From Halobacteriovoraceae bacterium (GTDB taxonomy: Bacteria; Bdellovibrionota; Bacteriovoracia; Bacteriovoracales; Bacteriovoracaceae): DNA of 6,708 bases. Made by a program: the position numbers and the translations under genes. Numbering within the stretch: the stretch's first letter is position 1; every line of letters begins with the position of its first letter. The stretch is taken from the NCBI GenBank assembly GCA_018663815.1, contig JABJPQ010000378.1, positions 1 through 6,708 on the forward strand. The letters are read 5' to 3'. The notes under the pieces are model-generated. The model did no database searches and was not told where the DNA came from. It saw only the letters and a program-made list of their open reading frames with translations. Below are positions 6,118 to 6,708 of this stretch, one piece after another.

Positions 6118-6156
6118 ATATCTAAAAAATCTTTTTAATACTTAAGGGAAATGAAT

Positions 6157-6606
6157 ATGGAAATGTTTATTGATATTTTCAAGCAATTAGGTGCAGATGA
6201 AAGTTTAGTTCACCAGCTAGTAATTATTGTTGTTATGTTTTATCTAACAAAGTTTTTGTTTTTAGATCACCTGCAACAGGTTCTTGAAAATAGAGAGGAA
6301 AAAACAGTGAGTCTGGAAGGAACTGCTGAAAAACAATTTGAAGAAATTAACAAAATACAATCTGAATATAAAAAGAAAATGATTAAAGTAACAAGAGAGC
6401 TTAAGCAGAATTCCGAAAGTGCAAAAACAGAAATTGCAAAAAAAGAGGAAGCTAAGTACAAAAGTCATGAGCAGGAAATTAATGCTTTTGTAGATAAGTC
6501 TCGCAAGGAAGTTGCAGCCGATCTGGCAGTTAAAAATGAAAAGGTGATGGAAGAAGCACAAGATCTCGCTGGTAGTTTGGTGCAGAAAATAGCAAAAGGC
6601 TTATAA
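6157..6606 (+). CDS. atpF: F0F1 ATP synthase subunit b (b/b'-type peripheral stalk)
   Basis: The b subunit anchors the peripheral stalk of ATP synthase in the membrane and holds the F1 head still. From the chosen start the protein has 149 residues. A short N-terminal segment is followed by one membrane helix (about 17-36, LVHQLVIIVVMFYLTKFLFL). Arg near 46 and a long Lys/Glu/Ala-rich coiled coil reach to the end. Three in-frame ATGs occur (6151, 6157, 6163). The AAGGGAA at 6144-6150 is about 7 bases before 6157 but touches 6151, so 6157 is preferred. A second b-like gene follows directly. The pair probably form a b/b' heterodimer, and this shorter one without signal peptide resembles b' (AtpX). 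Which is b and which b' is inference. Confidence 0.85.
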   Translation: MEMFIDIFKQLGADESLVHQLVIIVVMFYLTKFLFLDHLQQVLENREEKTVSLEGTAEKQFEEINKIQSEYKKKMIKVTRELKQNSESAKTEIAKKEEAKYKSHEQEINAFVDKSRKEVAADLAVKNEKVMEEAQDLAGSLVQKIAKGL

Positions 6607-6708
6607 ATGAAAGTAGTAGTGGCATTATTGGCAGTGTTAGTATCTGGAGCGGCTTTTGCGGCAGGTGATGGTCATGCACCAGGGCCGGGATCATTAATTG
6701 CTCCTGCA
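6607..6708 (+). CDS. atpF: probable second ATP synthase b-type subunit, N-terminal fragment with signal-peptide-like start
   Basis: Only 34 codons are visible and the gene continues past the window. It begins MKVVVALLAVLVSGAAFAA, with a Lys, a hydrophobic stretch and an AFA-A site like a signal peptidase I cleavage site. A Gly/Pro/His-rich stretch (GDGHAPGPG) and the possible start of a membrane helix follow. Its ATG directly abuts the stop of the preceding b-type gene, with AAAGG upstream as a ribosome binding site, so translation is probably coupled. ATP synthase b subunits in several deltaproteobacterial lineages carry such an N-terminal leader before their membrane anchor. The identification rests on that and on position, because no diagnostic motif is visible yet. 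Confidence 0.55.
   Translation, partial: MKVVVALLAVLVSGAAFAAGDGHAPGPGSLIAPA

Overview
The window is about one third GC and carries one uninterrupted, co-oriented (+ strand) row of housekeeping genes: the 3' part of mnmE (its start lies before base 1), mnmG, rsmG, parA, parB, a bactofilin gene, an F0 ATP synthase b-type subunit gene, and the first 34 codons of a second b-type subunit. This order, with parAB and a bactofilin leading into paired b/b' ATP synthase genes, recalls the former 'deltaproteobacteria' (Bdellovibrionota, Desulfobacterota). The low GC makes a Bacteriovorax/Halobacteriovorax-like bacterium my best guess. That placement is inference, because no rRNA or marker phylogeny is available here.

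Bases 1-3891 hold the mnmE-mnmG-rsmG group. MnmE and MnmG form the complex that modifies U34 of certain tRNAs, and RsmG methylates 16S rRNA. The genes are separated by a few bases or overlap, so they are probably co-transcribed. Bases 3926-5671 hold parA and parB, the partition ATPase and the centromere-binding CTPase, and the bactofilin gene follows at 5699. A 122-base gap (6035-6156) with a possible sigma70-type promoter and a dyad precedes the ATP synthase genes.

Two things go beyond a routine annotation. First, mnmG contains three copies of a 16-bp parS-like palindrome, TGTTCTAC(G/A)T(G/A)GAACA, at 1820, 2077 and 2887. They lie 1-2 kb upstream of parA and are read in two different codon frames. 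They probably form the ParB centromere cluster, with a non-standard base pair compared with the classical parS. Second, the MnmE GTPase domain is interrupted by about five 24-bp in-frame repeats (991-1107, GPIEP units). The 16-bp near-palindromic core of the repeat is identical in every copy, while the remaining 8 bp varies. That suggests either a recent expansion or a DNA-level function.

Smaller oddities are a DKID motif in place of NKxD in the MnmE GTPase, several substitutions in conserved RsmG positions, an 8-bp hairpin enclosing the bactofilin ribosome binding site, and a shift from T-rich to A-rich coding strand along the row.
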